From Cymbomonas tetramitiformis (lineage: Eukaryota > Chlorophyta > Pyramimonadophyceae > Pyramimonadales > Pyramimonadaceae), in NCBI GenBank assembly GCA_001247695.2, contig LGRX02034359.1:1-15440 (forward strand): a DNA stretch of 15,440 nt, in the 5' to 3' direction. Position numbers and translations under genes: made by a program. The notes below the pieces were generated by a model. The model was not told the origin of the DNA. It saw nothing but the letters and a program-made list of their open reading frames with translations, and did not search any database. The first letter of the stretch is position 1. Every line of letters starts with the position of its first letter. Below, one piece after another: positions 9,201 to 15,023 of this stretch.

Positions 9201-12200
9201 CGCTAACTCTTCCCCTGGATCTGACGCTAACGCTGACGCTGACGCTGACGCTAATTCTGGCTCTGGCTCTGACGCTGACTCTAACACTGACGCTGACGCT
9301 AATTCTGGCTCTGACGCTGACGCTGACTCTAACACTGACGCTGACGCTGACTCTGGCTCTGACGCTGACGCTAACTCTTGCCCTGGCTCTGACGCTGACG
9401 CCGACGCCGACGCTAATTCTGGCTCTGGCTCTCCACACAGCAAGGCCACCTGACATCGGTGTGCACTGCACCCCCCACACTCAGCTTCCATGCAACCAAG
9501 TGCACGGGGGGGGCAGGTCTTCGTGGCAGACCCAGGTCAGTAGCGCGAGGCATTTCTTAAAACAGGCGTTCCTCGCGAGAGCCGCAGGATGGACTCAAGG
9601 CGTTCCTCGCGAGAGCCGCAGGATGGACTCAAGGCGTTCCTCGCGAGAGCCGCAGGATGGACTCAAGGCGTTCCTCGCGAGAGCCGCAGGATGGACTCAA
9701 GGCGTTCCTCGCGAGAGCCGCAGGATGGACTCATCGCCAAAAAGAGCCATCGGGAGCAGGTTTTTGTCGGGCGGGAAGGGGCGAGAGATGGATCTTAGAG
9801 GCACGCACGTGGGTCTCGGCGGTGGGTTCGCTATAGGAGCCGCATTCGGAGCTGCCGGAGGGATTGAAGGCCTGTGCGCTGGCGACCACCTCGTCGGAGG
9901 TGAGCTCGCTGCTGCCCCCCGCCTGCAGCGCCACGCTGCGGTCCACCGCCAGCACGAAGGCCCGGCCCCCGGGCGCCCCCGATGCCGTCACCTGCAGCAC
10001 GTCACCTGGCTGGGCCTCCGTGGCGGAGAATGCCACGGACACATCGTGCGCCAGCTGCGCCGCCGCATCGATCTGCCACCCATCGCCGTCTCATCACTCT
10101 CAGTGTCCGTCACCGCCAGCCCCCGTCTCCCAACTCCACTCCAGGCGCCTTATTTCATATCATGCACCCCTAGCTCAGCGTGCACCGGCACAGCTGCCCA
10201 CAGCATCATGCACTCCCATCATATCGGGGCCATCCCTTCTTTCAGGTACCCCCGTCGGCCGTCGGCTGCCTGTGGCAATCAAACAGGATCTGGCTTTCTT
10301 GGGAGGGACGGAAGGAAGAGGGGGAGAGTCACCACTAGGGAGTCCGCGACCATTGTGCCATCGACGAGCATCCACGTCAGCAGCGTTGCGGAGGGCGCCA
10401 TGTCTCCTGTCACCTCGAGCTGCAGCTCTGCGGATGTTCCCGCAATTGCCAGCTTACCCACCGCCACCACCCCGAGGCGGCCAATCACGGCATAGTCCAC
10501 GGAGGCGCCCTCGGACGCTGTGCTCACGGTGAAGGTGCGTTGAGTGCCGCCTTCTCCCGTCTCCTTCACCTCTGCGCCCAGGTCCCGACCCTCGCGCCGC
10601 TCATGACACCACCCGAGCCATGGCATCAAGGTAGCGGCGCGCTGAGCGCACAGCGCTAGGGGAAGCGGCGGGCAGCACACCGAGGGCAGCACTGGGCACG
10701 GTGCTGTCCGTGGCCCGGCTGGCGCTGTGGTACCCTCCGAGATACCCGCCATACGCCTCAGAATCGGTTGCCTGCGGCGCCTCGCCAACCGTCCACGCCC
10801 ACTCCACCACACCCGGCGTCACCCCATGCCTCCCTATTCTCCCCCCTTCCCCCCATCGCGCAGCCTCTTCACGACGATTCCAGCTGAGTGCACCTCCCCG
10901 GGGGTTCCCGTGCATGCTCGGCTCGGAGTGTGCACGCGCCGCAGCTAGTTGCTGGGGGCAGCGCCTTGAGCTCGCCCCAATGCGCCTCGGCGACGCATAC
11001 AGATCAAGCCGCCCTGATTGGCTACGTCCAACCTGCATGGCCTCCCCAGCAGGTGCCCGTGGGGTGCTGGGAGTAGAGGCATTGACAGAGGTGGGGCATG
11101 TGCGTGCTAGGCCACGGAGGACGAGGGGCTGGGGCGGGCACCTCCAAGCTGGTTGGGGACACTGAGAGCCAATTATAGCAGCAGGAGCGCCAGTTGTTAT
11201 TCACGATGTCCTCCTCCTGCCCGCGCCCGGCATCAACTCCCCCTTGAGCACGCCACGCGTGAGCAAGGGTACCTCCCCATCATTGAGCGCCACGCCCAGT
11301 ACTTGGATAACAGGTCGCTGGTCAAAGAAAGCAAAAGAGAGTGGAAGCCAGGCGATGGCGTTAGGGCGAAAATGCATTGGGGACGACTGAGACTGCAGTG
11401 GAACACACAGAAGACCGCCGCCGCGCCGCACCTCGCAGCAACTGCTATCATCCGCCGGCAAGTCCACCTGATCCCGCCCCCCCGAGTCGACATCTCAGAA
11501 CAAGTTCAAATGGCTTACCACAGTCGCCCTCCCTCCCTCCGCACAGCACAGATGGCTCACCACAGTCGCCCCCTCCCTCCCGCACAGCGCAGATGGCTCG
11601 CCACAGTCGCCCCCTCCGCCGCAGCGCAGATGGCTCACCACAGTCGCCCCCTCCCGAACAGCGCAGATGGCTCGCCACATTCGCCCCTCCCATACAGCGC
11701 AGATGGCTTCACAGTCGCCCCCCTCCACGCGGCGCAGATGGCTCACCACAGTCTCCCCCTCCCTCCCCTTTGGCACAGATGGCTCACCACAGTCGCCCCC
11801 TCCATACAGCGCAGATGACTCACCACAGTCGCCCCCCCTCCATACAGCGCAGATCAGCAAGAATCCATTGCGAGGTAGGACAGAGCAGCACCTCCAGATA
11901 GCCGTGGCTGTCGACAATATCCACCGAGAACACCAGGTCGTCGCGGGGAGAGTAGCTCATGGTGTTCACAGCCACAGTAACCTTTAGAACGTCGTTCACA
12001 GCGGACCCGTCAGCCGCTTTCACTTCGACTGATGCCACCACTCCACCACTCCTCTCCCTCCCCTGTCACCCTCGTTTCCCTCCGAGGTGCGCGCCACTGC
12101 CACGGCGCAGGGCCAGCTGGCAGCAGTTGCGTGCAACGTGCCTGAACGAATAGCGGCGCGCTTCGTTTCTGACGACCGCTGATAAACCGGATCCCAACAT

Positions 12201-15023
12201 CACTCATGCCAAAGTATGTCGCGCATCTCTAGCGAGGTGACAGCTGGAGCACATCAAATCAGCGCAGCTCTAGCGAGGTGACAGCTGGAGCACATCAAAT
12301 CAGCACAGCTCTACCGAGGTAACAGCTGGAGCATATCAAATCAGCACAGCTCTAGCGAGGTGACAGCTGGAGCACATCAAATCAGCGCAGCTCTAGCGAG
12401 GTCACAGCTGGAGCACATCAAATCAGCGCAGCTCTAGAGAGGCGACAGCTGGAGCACATCAAATCAGCGCAGCTCTAGCGAGGTGACAGCTGGAGCATAT
12501 CAAATCAGCGCAGCTCTAGCGAGGTAGCAGCTGGAGCACATCAAATCAGCGCATCTAGCGAGGCGACAGCTGAGCACATCAAATCAGCGCAGCCTAGTGA
12601 GGTCAGCAGTTGAGCACATCTCAGCGCAGCTTTAGCGAGATGACAGCTGGAGCACATCAAATCAGCGCAGCTCTAGCGAGGTGAAAGCTGGAGCACATCA
12701 AATCAGCGCAGCTCTAGCGAGGTGACAGCTGGAGCACATCAAATCAGCACAGCTCTAGCGAGATGACAGCTGGAGCACATCAAATCAGCGCAGCTCTAGC
12801 GAGGTGACAGCTGGAGCACATCAAATCAGCGCAGCTCTAGCAAGGTGACAGCTGGAGCACATAAAATCAGTACAGAAGATGGTTCCCACTCTGAGGCGAG
12901 TTGGGACCCCTGGTGCTAGATCTCGTGCACGGCACTTTGAAGCTGCGTGGCAGCATGGCTCGCACGAGATGAGCCGCCGGCTTGGCAGTAACTGCACCAC
13001 ATTCCATGTGACGGGGCGCCCACGTGGAGACCGTGGGCACAGCAGAAAATGGAAGGGGTGGTGGAGACCAGGACGGCACGCACAGGTGATAGGATATGTT
13101 GAGCCAGGCGTGAAGAAGGCGTCTGCAGAGGTCTCCACTGTGTGATCCTGTGAGGCGACTCGCACACTGCCGGTGCCGTTTTGAGTCTCCCCCGTGGCAG
13201 CCTCCTTTACGACCGCTGTCACTTCCAACGCGTAGCCGTAGGAAAACTGCACATTCTCCAAGCTGACCCGGAAGTCCGCCGTCCCCTCGATGTGCGGCTG
13301 TGAATATACCGCGACAATTGTGTGGCCTGGGGCGCCCGAGGCCCGCCCGCTCAATGGCTAAAGCAGGGGAAGGCGTATACGACAGCTGAAGGGTGCCGGC
13401 TATGGCGGAAGAGCAAGGGATATGACTATGACAGCTGAAGGGTGCCGGCTATGGCGGAAGAGCAAGGGATATGACTATGACAGCTGAAGGGTGCCGGCTA
13501 TGGCGGAAGAGCAAGGGATATGACTCATGACAGCTGAAGGGTGCCGGCTATGGCGGAAGAGCAGGGGATGTGACTATGACAGCTGAAGGGTGCCGGCTAT
13601 GGCGGAAGAGCACGGGATATGACTATGACAGCTGAAGGGTGACGGCTATGGCGGAAGAGCAAGGGATGTGCGCCCTCCGCTGAATCGGCTGCGGGCTTTT
13701 CCTGTACTCACCGCTTCCCGTCTGTGGTTGATCAGATCTTGCCCAGCTCGGCAGATCTTGCGCGACGATCACCTCTAGCTCGCCCTCCACCAGCTCCCCT
13801 GCTCCACAGCGGGAAGCTTGATATCAGTGGTTCGCAATGGCAAAGGTGTACGCCGAGGCTTGATGCAGGTCATCCCTTCACATCTTATTCTCTGCAAGAG
13901 GAGCGCACAGGTGCGCTGCAAGAGGAGCCAGTGGAAACTCATGCCAGCAAGTGGTTTCTCCCCCGTGCAGCCTCGAAACGTGACAGAGGGCACGAATGGA
14001 GTAGCGCAGCCACTCGAGCTTCATAGGTGGACGTGAACATCGCCAGCCACGTCCACAACGATGTATCCACCCTAGCCCAGATGGTGCAAGCGGATTCCGT
14101 GTGCCATGTCCACAACGCTGTATCGACCCTAGCCTAGATGGTGCAAGCGAACACTGCATGCCAGGTCCACAACGCTGTATCGACCCTAGCCCAGGTGGTG
14201 CAAGCAAACACTGCATGCCAGGTCCACAACGATGTATCCACCCTAGCCCAGAGGGTGTTTCGAACACTGCATGCCAGGTCCAAGAACGATGTATCCACCC
14301 TAGCCCAGATGGTGCAAGCCAACACTGCATGCCAGGTCCACAACGCTGTAACGCACCCTAGCCCAGATGGTGCAAGCGAACACTGCATGCCAGGTCCACA
14401 ACGCTGTATCGAATTCTAGCCCAGATGCAAGTAAGCGAACACTGCATGCCAGGTCCAAAAGGATGTATCCACCCTAGCCCAGACGGTGCAGGCAAAACCA
14501 GCGAGCCAGGTCCACAATGATGTATCCACCCTAGCCCAGACGGTGCAAGCGAAACCAGCGAGCAAAAGTCCACAATAGTACATCCTCCCGCACACCCATG
14601 GTGCAAGCGAGAACCCCGTTCTACAACCGGACCGAATTAGTTATCCTAACCCCGATGGTGCAAGCGAGTACAACACGCTGAGAACAGAACGCTGCATGTG
14701 AGTTCAGCCTAGTCTCATCAAGAAACGCATCCGATTCAGTGCGTAACAGATGCAAGGCCGCAGACGCGCGCACTCTGCCATCATAGAGATAGATGATTGC
14801 GGGTCCAAGTAGAAAGAGGGTAGCATTCGTCAAAAAAAGATATTACACAGCGCAGCGGATGCGTGAGTGGCCGTTCGACGATTTTCAGGAAGACTCGTAT
14901 GTTGAATGATGCATTTCCGGGGCTGCATAGCACACGCGCACCGTAAGTGTACGTGGCGGAGACAGCGCCAACCAGCTCCTTCGTCGAGGGACTAACGACT
15001 TCTTGAGTTGTCGTGACCACTAC
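91..15023 (-). CDS. Alpha-2-macroglobulin / C3 / TEP-family thioester protein, 20 exons, partial at both ends
   Basis: Proteins of this family are normally secreted. They trap proteases or tag surfaces through an internal Cys-Gln thioester that is exposed after cleavage of a bait region. The spliced minus-strand model (about 1166 residues) shows the family domains in order: MG3 and MG4, MG5 (VTGDMAPSATLL), MG6 (VLAVDRSVAL), bait-like linker, A2M/MG7 (YFPEAWLW, APDTITTW), FKPFF, thioester IPYGCGEQNM near residue 672, GSTWLTAF, catalytic VIHTEMQ near 786, SLTAYV, ELTAYGLLA, GGFSSTQ, CUB and receptor-binding domain. Four N-X-S/T sequons (exons 2, 9, 11, 18) fit a secretory route. All 20 donors are GT and all acceptors AG; phases match at every junction. 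No anaphylatoxin module is seen. Signal peptide, MG1-MG2 and the C-terminus are outside the window. The family call is very secure; individual minor exons are less so. Confidence 0.95.
212..1061 (-). other. Intron 19 (850 nt)
   Basis: Between the two last receptor-binding exons. Donor GTACGT at 1061, acceptor cacAG at 212-213. Apart from the short 24-bp array at its 5' end and a loose repetition of a GGGC(C/T)GATC-like core around 825-905, I see nothing recognisable. Confidence 0.85.
1003..1057. repeat. 24-bp purine-rich tandem repeat abutting the exon 19 donor
   Basis: Two copies (1003-1026, 1027-1050; one mismatch) plus a 7-bp partial copy. The plus-strand unit begins GGGAGAAGGG. It lies only about four bases inside the intron from the 5' splice site of exon 19. 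Confidence 0.9.
1062..1262 (-). CDS. Exon 19: receptor-binding domain core
   Basis: Sixty-seven codons: FTADEQEGTTAEVGMVLAEV, GLYSGYSATTASMERLVAAQ, then VKRAEASADARAVQVYLEEV. This matches MxIVxVxLxSGY...LxxL......KR.E......VxIYLD of the family's receptor-binding domain. Acceptor cacAG; donor GTACGT, phase 0, followed after four bases by a 24-bp tandem repeat. Confidence 0.95.
1428..1670 (-). CDS. Exon 18: CUB end and start of receptor-binding domain
   Basis: Eighty-one codons: GFAWSAEVTKDNLDLLQV, VSGSGFALVQLAVHFNLPEE, then AYDLQVTWSNVTGTNGGS and ADVCMQM. SGxGxALVQL..xYN is the CUB signature; ITW-CMQ opens the receptor-binding domain. One sequon (NVT). Donor GTAGAT, phase 0; an alternative GTGTGT lies 15 bases earlier. 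Confidence 0.93.
1841..1933 (-). CDS. Exon 17: end of thioester domain / CUB second half
   Basis: Thirty-one codons, DTVVALQALAEYSSAVYSDD then VLITVDVTGPE. TxVALxALAEY is the conserved last helix before the chain returns to the CUB domain. Acceptor ccAG and donor GTGAGA; phase 0 at both ends. Confidence 0.96.
1934..2717 (-). other. Intron 16 (784 nt)
   Basis: Holds the 11-bp array near its 5' end and a diverged duplication built on AGGAGGCGGCCAG (about 2040-2066 and 2113-2136). No coding segment could be matched to the protein family; exons 16 and 17 join directly. Confidence 0.8.
2644..2703. repeat. 11-bp tandem repeat near the exon 16 donor
   Basis: Five units of CTGGAGGGGTA (last base and the A varying) from 2644 to 2698 plus CTGGG. 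The array starts about 14 bases inside intron 16 from the donor at 2717. Confidence 0.93.
2718..2885 (-). CDS. Exon 16: thioester domain, last helices
   Basis: Fifty-six codons from EEISPWYQRRATSSEIELTA through YGLLAYVSAGRVADSF to QRNDLGGFSSTQ, the family's ELTAYxLLA and QGGFSSTQDT motifs. An in-frame alternative acceptor nine bases upstream (2894) adds DGQ. Donor GTGGCC, phase 0; splicing to exon 17 completes GGFSSTQDTVVALQAL. Confidence 0.96.
2886..3366 (-). other. Intron 15 (481 nt)
   Basis: Between HWQKLASTPPPSK and EEISPWYQRR. Contains purine-rich stretches near 3280-3380 but no tandem array or coding segment that I can support. Confidence 0.75.
3367..3669 (-). CDS. Exon 15: thioester domain, SLTAYV segment
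   Basis: 101 codons: GGAGSGVSLTAYVLIALLEA, then YLEAADTHLDTYSAVISAYA and MALACAKRGLGCGES, ending THWQKLASTPPPSK. Alternating helices of the alpha-alpha toroid. Two Cys seven residues apart (CAKRGLGC) are not typical for the family. Donor GTCGCA is weak, so the 3' end is less sure than the rest. Confidence 0.93.
3922..4014 (-). CDS. Exon 14: thioester domain with catalytic-position His
   Basis: Thirty-one codons, including WLQDLQQRDGSFEARG and VIHTEMQ. His at 3934-3936 lies about 114 residues after the thioester Cys, the position of the catalytic His of C3 (spacing about 116). It implies a fast, hydroxyl-preferring thioester; that is inference from the family. Phase 0 on both sides. Confidence 0.95.
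4209..4292 (-). CDS. Exon 13: thioester domain, TWLTAF helix
   Basis: Twenty-eight codons, DASGSTWLTAFVVKTFAQAA followed by QFVYVDPE. The STWLTAFVxKxFAQA motif is one of the most conserved in the family. Acceptor ggcAG and donor GTGAGT; phase 0 at both ends. Confidence 0.97.
4490..4670 (-). CDS. Exon 12: thioester motif and start of thioester domain
   Basis: The first base completes Gly, then CGEQNM: thioester Cys at 4667-4669 and Gln at 4658-4660. Continues MITTAPNVFVMQYLTGVG, NRNMLLGYQRELTYRHTDAS and FSAFGTS, closely following the family. Donor GTGAGT is perfect; phase 0. The acceptor is cgcAG. Confidence 0.97.
4671..5129 (-). other. Intron 11 (459 nt), splits the thioester motif
   Basis: Donor GTGTGC at 5129, acceptor cgcAG at 4671-4672. 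It contains only a two-copy duplication of CCGCCTCCCAGCAG near 4712-4742. Removing it brings GG and G together to make the Gly before the thioester Cys. Confidence 0.93.
5130..5555 (-). CDS. Exon 11: CUB first half to thioester junction
   Basis: Largest exon, 141 complete codons. Encodes LEEDMEVTVDLTTEG, VLVEAEGIKQVATQNVVARL, YYLNSTVPADTVEGSAWAQV, VIGDMMGQTVAGLERLLRIP and Y, ending inside the Gly codon of the thioester motif (GG|G). Includes one sequon (NST). The donor is GTGTGC at 5129. Read through, it would give a false GCAG sequence and destroy the motif. Confidence 0.97.
5724..5842 (-). CDS. Exon 10: MG7 end / CUB start (FKPFF)
   Basis: Encodes GLGIAASSELRVFKPFFV then VPYSLTRHEGAQLAVAVY, the counterpart of the FKPFF...PYSVIRGE segment found in all family members. 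Donor GTACCA is a poor consensus but restores VYSYLEEDMEVTVDL across the junction (phase 2), the same pattern as VFNYL in relatives. Confidence 0.95.
6052..6190. repeat. 24-bp tandem repeat in intron 9
   Basis: About six copies of a 24-bp unit with core GTGTGACAACATGTGACACC and a few point variants (ACGTGACGG, CGCGTGAC). Each copy contains a CATGTG hexamer. As 24 is divisible by three, it translates as a short eight-residue repeat in several frames, which I regard as incidental. Confidence 0.93.
6345..6975. mobile_element. Foldback element / inverted duplication of about 620 bp
   Basis: The left arm from about 6352 matches the reverse complement of the right arm ending about 6972. The outer 60 bases (6357-6418 against about 6902-6963) differ at only about four positions. 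Matching blocks continue inward: 6446-6489 with 6817-6862, 6572-6595 with 6715-6737, 6609-6629 with 6662-6682, meeting at cggaga-g-tctccg (6638-6650). Identity falls toward the centre. It could be a non-autonomous foldback or MITE-like element or an inverted segmental duplication. No clear target-site duplication or transposase was seen. Confidence 0.8.
6353..6470 (+). pseudogene. Coding-like fragment, left arm of the foldback
   Basis: Reads MFFMLTLPERFREL then DDEAPTF and stops at about 6470. The right arm, on the minus strand, encodes the near-identical NIFMLTLPERFREL and DDEPPTF. Two of the four outer differences are synonymous. I do not recognise the protein; it is not part of the thioester protein. 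Confidence 0.35.
6835..7045 (-). pseudogene. Coding-like fragment, right arm of the foldback
   Basis: Open minus-strand stretch reading GMAFGEVGFLHEYPNSLKLN, then MLTLPERFRELNDDEPPTFF and ALADATKYVCSTLAINFSQ before a stop. It resembles real protein more than the surrounding intron does, and the inverted copy at 6353 shares its core. Unrecognised; possibly the relic of a mobile element gene. Confidence 0.35.
7128..7332 (-). CDS. Exon 9: end of bait-like region and A2M/MG7 domain
   Basis: Begins FRRDATPPSSGESEVTTTTT (linker), then TRSYFPEAWLWRHV and NTTAPDTITTWDLSAFGVA. These are the hallmark FPExWLW and PDTITxW motifs of the A2M domain. One sequon (NTT). Donor GTATGT is a strong consensus, phase 0, and splices to GLGIAASS of exon 10. 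Confidence 0.95.
7593..7660 (-). CDS. Exon 8: bait-like acidic linker (probable)
   Basis: Twenty-two codons, VWLEEAMMVDAADGAVAEAD then EA, plus two bases that form Met with exon 9. Supported by acceptor cgcAG, donor GTGCGC (same as exon 7) and exact phase (0 in, 2 out) between exons 7 and 9. The acidic Ala/Met-rich composition is plausible for a bait region, which is not conserved in sequence, so homology cannot confirm it. Confidence 0.6.
7661..8442 (-). other. Intron 7 (782 nt) with AT-rich island
   Basis: Holds a 31-bp array at its 5' end (8190-8434). About 7850-8000 is distinctly AT-rich with nested inverted repeats (AAAAAACAC / GTGTTTTTT and CACCC / GGGTG). The rest is featureless. Confidence 0.75.
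8189..8434. repeat. 31-bp tandem repeat adjoining the exon 7 donor
   Basis: Eight copies around the core CCGGACCATCTC(G/A)(C/T)CCCCATC, mostly 31 bp, some shortened by loss of CACT. It ends eight bases from the exon 7 5' splice site at 8442. Confidence 0.94.
8443..8574 (-). CDS. Exon 7: MG6 continuation into bait-like region
   Basis: Reads MVNAGMIALTSATIPACEG, which matches the family pattern AG(M/L)..LT.A.IP.C just before the bait region, then a 25-residue tail rich in Ser, Ala and Pro. Acceptor gccAG; the donor chosen is GTGCGC, phase 0, 44 codons. An alternative donor GTAGCG after CEGDL would shorten it. The MG6 motif is convincing; the tail is inferred. Confidence 0.68.
8908..9434. repeat. 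Degenerate hexanucleotide array (TCTGAC / GCTGAC family)
   Basis: About 88 six-base units, NCTNNC-like: TCTGAC, GCTGAC, ACTGAC, GCTAAC, TCTAAT, TCTGGC. In one plus-strand frame these read Ser/Ala/Thr-Asp, Ser/Ala-Asn and Ser-Gly dipeptides. Two small insertions near 9047-9065 cancel in frame. Confidence 0.95.
9566..9733. repeat. 34-bp tandem repeat, five copies
   Basis: Copies start at 9566, 9600, 9634, 9668 and 9702 and are nearly identical. Each contains CCTCGCGAGAG with a TCGCGA palindrome. The unit is unrelated to the other 34-bp array at the left edge. It lies about 75 bases inside intron 6 from the exon 6 donor. Confidence 0.96.
9809..10072 (-). CDS. Exon 6: MG6 domain, first part
   Basis: Eighty-eight codons: IDAAAQLAHDVSVAFSATEA, QPGDVLQVTASGAPGG, then FVLAVDRSVAL, the counterpart of the AVDQSVLL motif that precedes the bait region. 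Ends SYSEPTAETH at donor GTGCGT, identical over nine bases to the donor of exon 2. Phase 0 on both sides. Confidence 0.9.
10333..10571 (-). CDS. Exon 5: MG5 domain
   Basis: Reads TFTVSTASEGASVDYAVIG, GVVAVGKLAI and LEVTGDMAPSATLLTWMLVD followed by GTMVADSLV. The DMAPSAxLL and VADS motifs are diagnostic for the fifth macroglobulin domain. Acceptor cgcAG, phase 1 in; donor GTGACT, phase 0 out. The last codon could shift by one if the alternative GT three bases earlier is used. Confidence 0.9.
10681..10771 (-). CDS. Exon 4: MG4-MG5 linker (probable)
   Basis: Thirty codons containing EAYGGYLGGYHSAS and ending VPSAAL. With exon 5 it gives SAALEVKETGEGGTQRTFTV, which fits the conserved SPSxSxLxV...TFTV start of MG5. 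Supported by phase (0 in, 1 out), acceptor cgcAG and donor GTGTGC, the same donor as exons 1 and 11. Similarity alone would not prove it. Confidence 0.62.
10772..11891 (-). other. Intron 3 (1120 nt)
   Basis: The 5' third is a tandem array (11505-11860). A GC-rich open stretch at about 11201-11470 does not resemble the family and is not needed for phase. The region 10772-11200 shows nothing I can support. A missed exon here is the most likely error in the model. Confidence 0.65.
11505..11862. repeat. Variable 36-42-bp tandem repeat near the exon 3 donor
   Basis: About ten copies with core AGATGGCTCACCACAGTCGC followed by a variable C/T-rich tail. Length differences are confined to the pyrimidine tail. 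It lies about 30 bases inside intron 3 from the donor at 11891. Confidence 0.93.
11892..12028 (-). CDS. Exon 3: MG4 domain
   Basis: Starts two bases into a codon after acceptor atcAG. Reads EVKAADGSAVNDVLKVTVAV and then DDLVFSVDIVDSHGYLE, alternating beta-strand sequence as expected for a macroglobulin domain. Joining to exon 2 restores YPITFEVKAADG. Donor is GTGCTG, phase 0, a weak consensus, so the 3' border is uncertain by a few codons. Confidence 0.82.
12029..13083 (-). other. Intron 2 (1055 nt)
   Basis: Separates exons 2 and 3, which join as YPITFEVKAADG. About two thirds is the 41-bp array. The remaining flanks carry no recognisable coding sequence. Confidence 0.88.
12222..12871. repeat. 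41-bp tandem repeat, 16 copies
   Basis: Core CTCTAGCGAGGTGACAGCTG followed by GAGCACATCAAATCAGCGC. About 16 copies with scattered substitutions, and two shorter central copies (near 12553 and 12592) that carry most of the deletions. Each copy has a CAGCTG palindrome. Confidence 0.97.
13084..13326 (-). CDS. Exon 2: MG3 into MG4
   Basis: Encodes IEGTADFRVSLENV, then LEVTAVVKEAATGETQNGTG (MG3 end strands) and FFTPGSTYPI, the family's F..PG.P strand that opens MG4. Holds one sequon (NGT). Acceptor cccAG is chosen because its phase fits exon 1; a nearer acceptor cacAG at 13298 would start 29 bases later. Donor GTGCGT, phase 1, joins exon 3 as Thr-Phe-Glu-Val. Confidence 0.87.
13381..13672. repeat. 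49-bp tandem repeat, six copies
   Basis: Copies start at 13381, 13430, 13479, 13529, 13578 and 13627 and are almost identical (one has a one-base insertion). Core GACAGCTGAAGGGTGCCGGC. It lies about 54 bases upstream of the exon 2 acceptor in transcript terms. Confidence 0.97.
14051..14640. repeat. 57-bp tandem repeat, about ten copies
   Basis: Units begin GTCCACAACG(A/C)TGTAT at 14051, 14108, 14165, 14222, 14278, 14336, 14394, 14453, 14510 and 14568, with decay toward the right end. As 57 is a multiple of three, it yields 19-residue protein repeats on both strands. It sits in an intron, so these are probably not translated. Confidence 0.95.
14936..15023 (-). CDS. Exon 1 of the window: start of MG3 domain
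   Basis: Acceptor gacAG precedes GTAGTGG; the exon reads about 29 codons ending VSATYTYGA, the family's characteristic YTYG strand at the start of MG3. The donor is GTGTGC, phase 1, and joins exon 2 to form an Arg codon. The next exon upstream is beyond the window. The TYTYG motif is clear; the exact donor is inferred. Confidence 0.75.

Larger units (their letters stand above)
8575..9808 (-). other. Intron 6 (1234 nt) with two arrays
   Basis: Lies between the two MG6 exons. It holds a 6-bp array of about 530 bp and a 34-bp array of five copies. The remaining 300 bases at 8575-8900 show no feature I can support. Confidence 0.8.
13327..14935 (-). other. Intron 1 (1609 nt)
   Basis: Longest intron. 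It contains two unrelated arrays (49 bp and 57 bp). Between them (13671-14050) is a short duplication of CTGCAAGAGGAGC at about 13893 and 13917. From 14660 to 14935 it is less GC-rich, without a feature I can name. Confidence 0.8.

Noticed and set aside
8458..9453. Plus-strand open frame of 331 codons rich in Ser-Asp, Ala-Asp and Asn
   Set aside because: It starts opposite exon 7 and is open because the hexanucleotide array has no stops in that frame. No promoter or flanking coding sequence supports a gene.
9179..10495. Plus-strand open frame of 438 codons
   Set aside because: It crosses the hexamer array in the Leu-Thr frame, then the 34-bp array, then runs antisense through exons 5 and 6. 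It is a shadow of repeats and of the real gene.
11201..11467. Possible extra exon between exons 3 and 4
   Set aside because: Residues such as LLTRGVLKGEL vaguely recall an MG strand, but exon 5 already supplies that strand and exons 3 and 4 agree in phase.
12222..12871. CRISPR-like array
   Set aside because: Units are contiguous without unique spacers, and the context is a eukaryotic intron. The same applies to the other arrays.
13878..14330. Minus-strand frame with 19-residue Cys/Trp/Gly repeats
   Set aside because: A product of the 57-bp array in intron 1. The flanking exons join without it, and the plus strand gives an equally open repeat.
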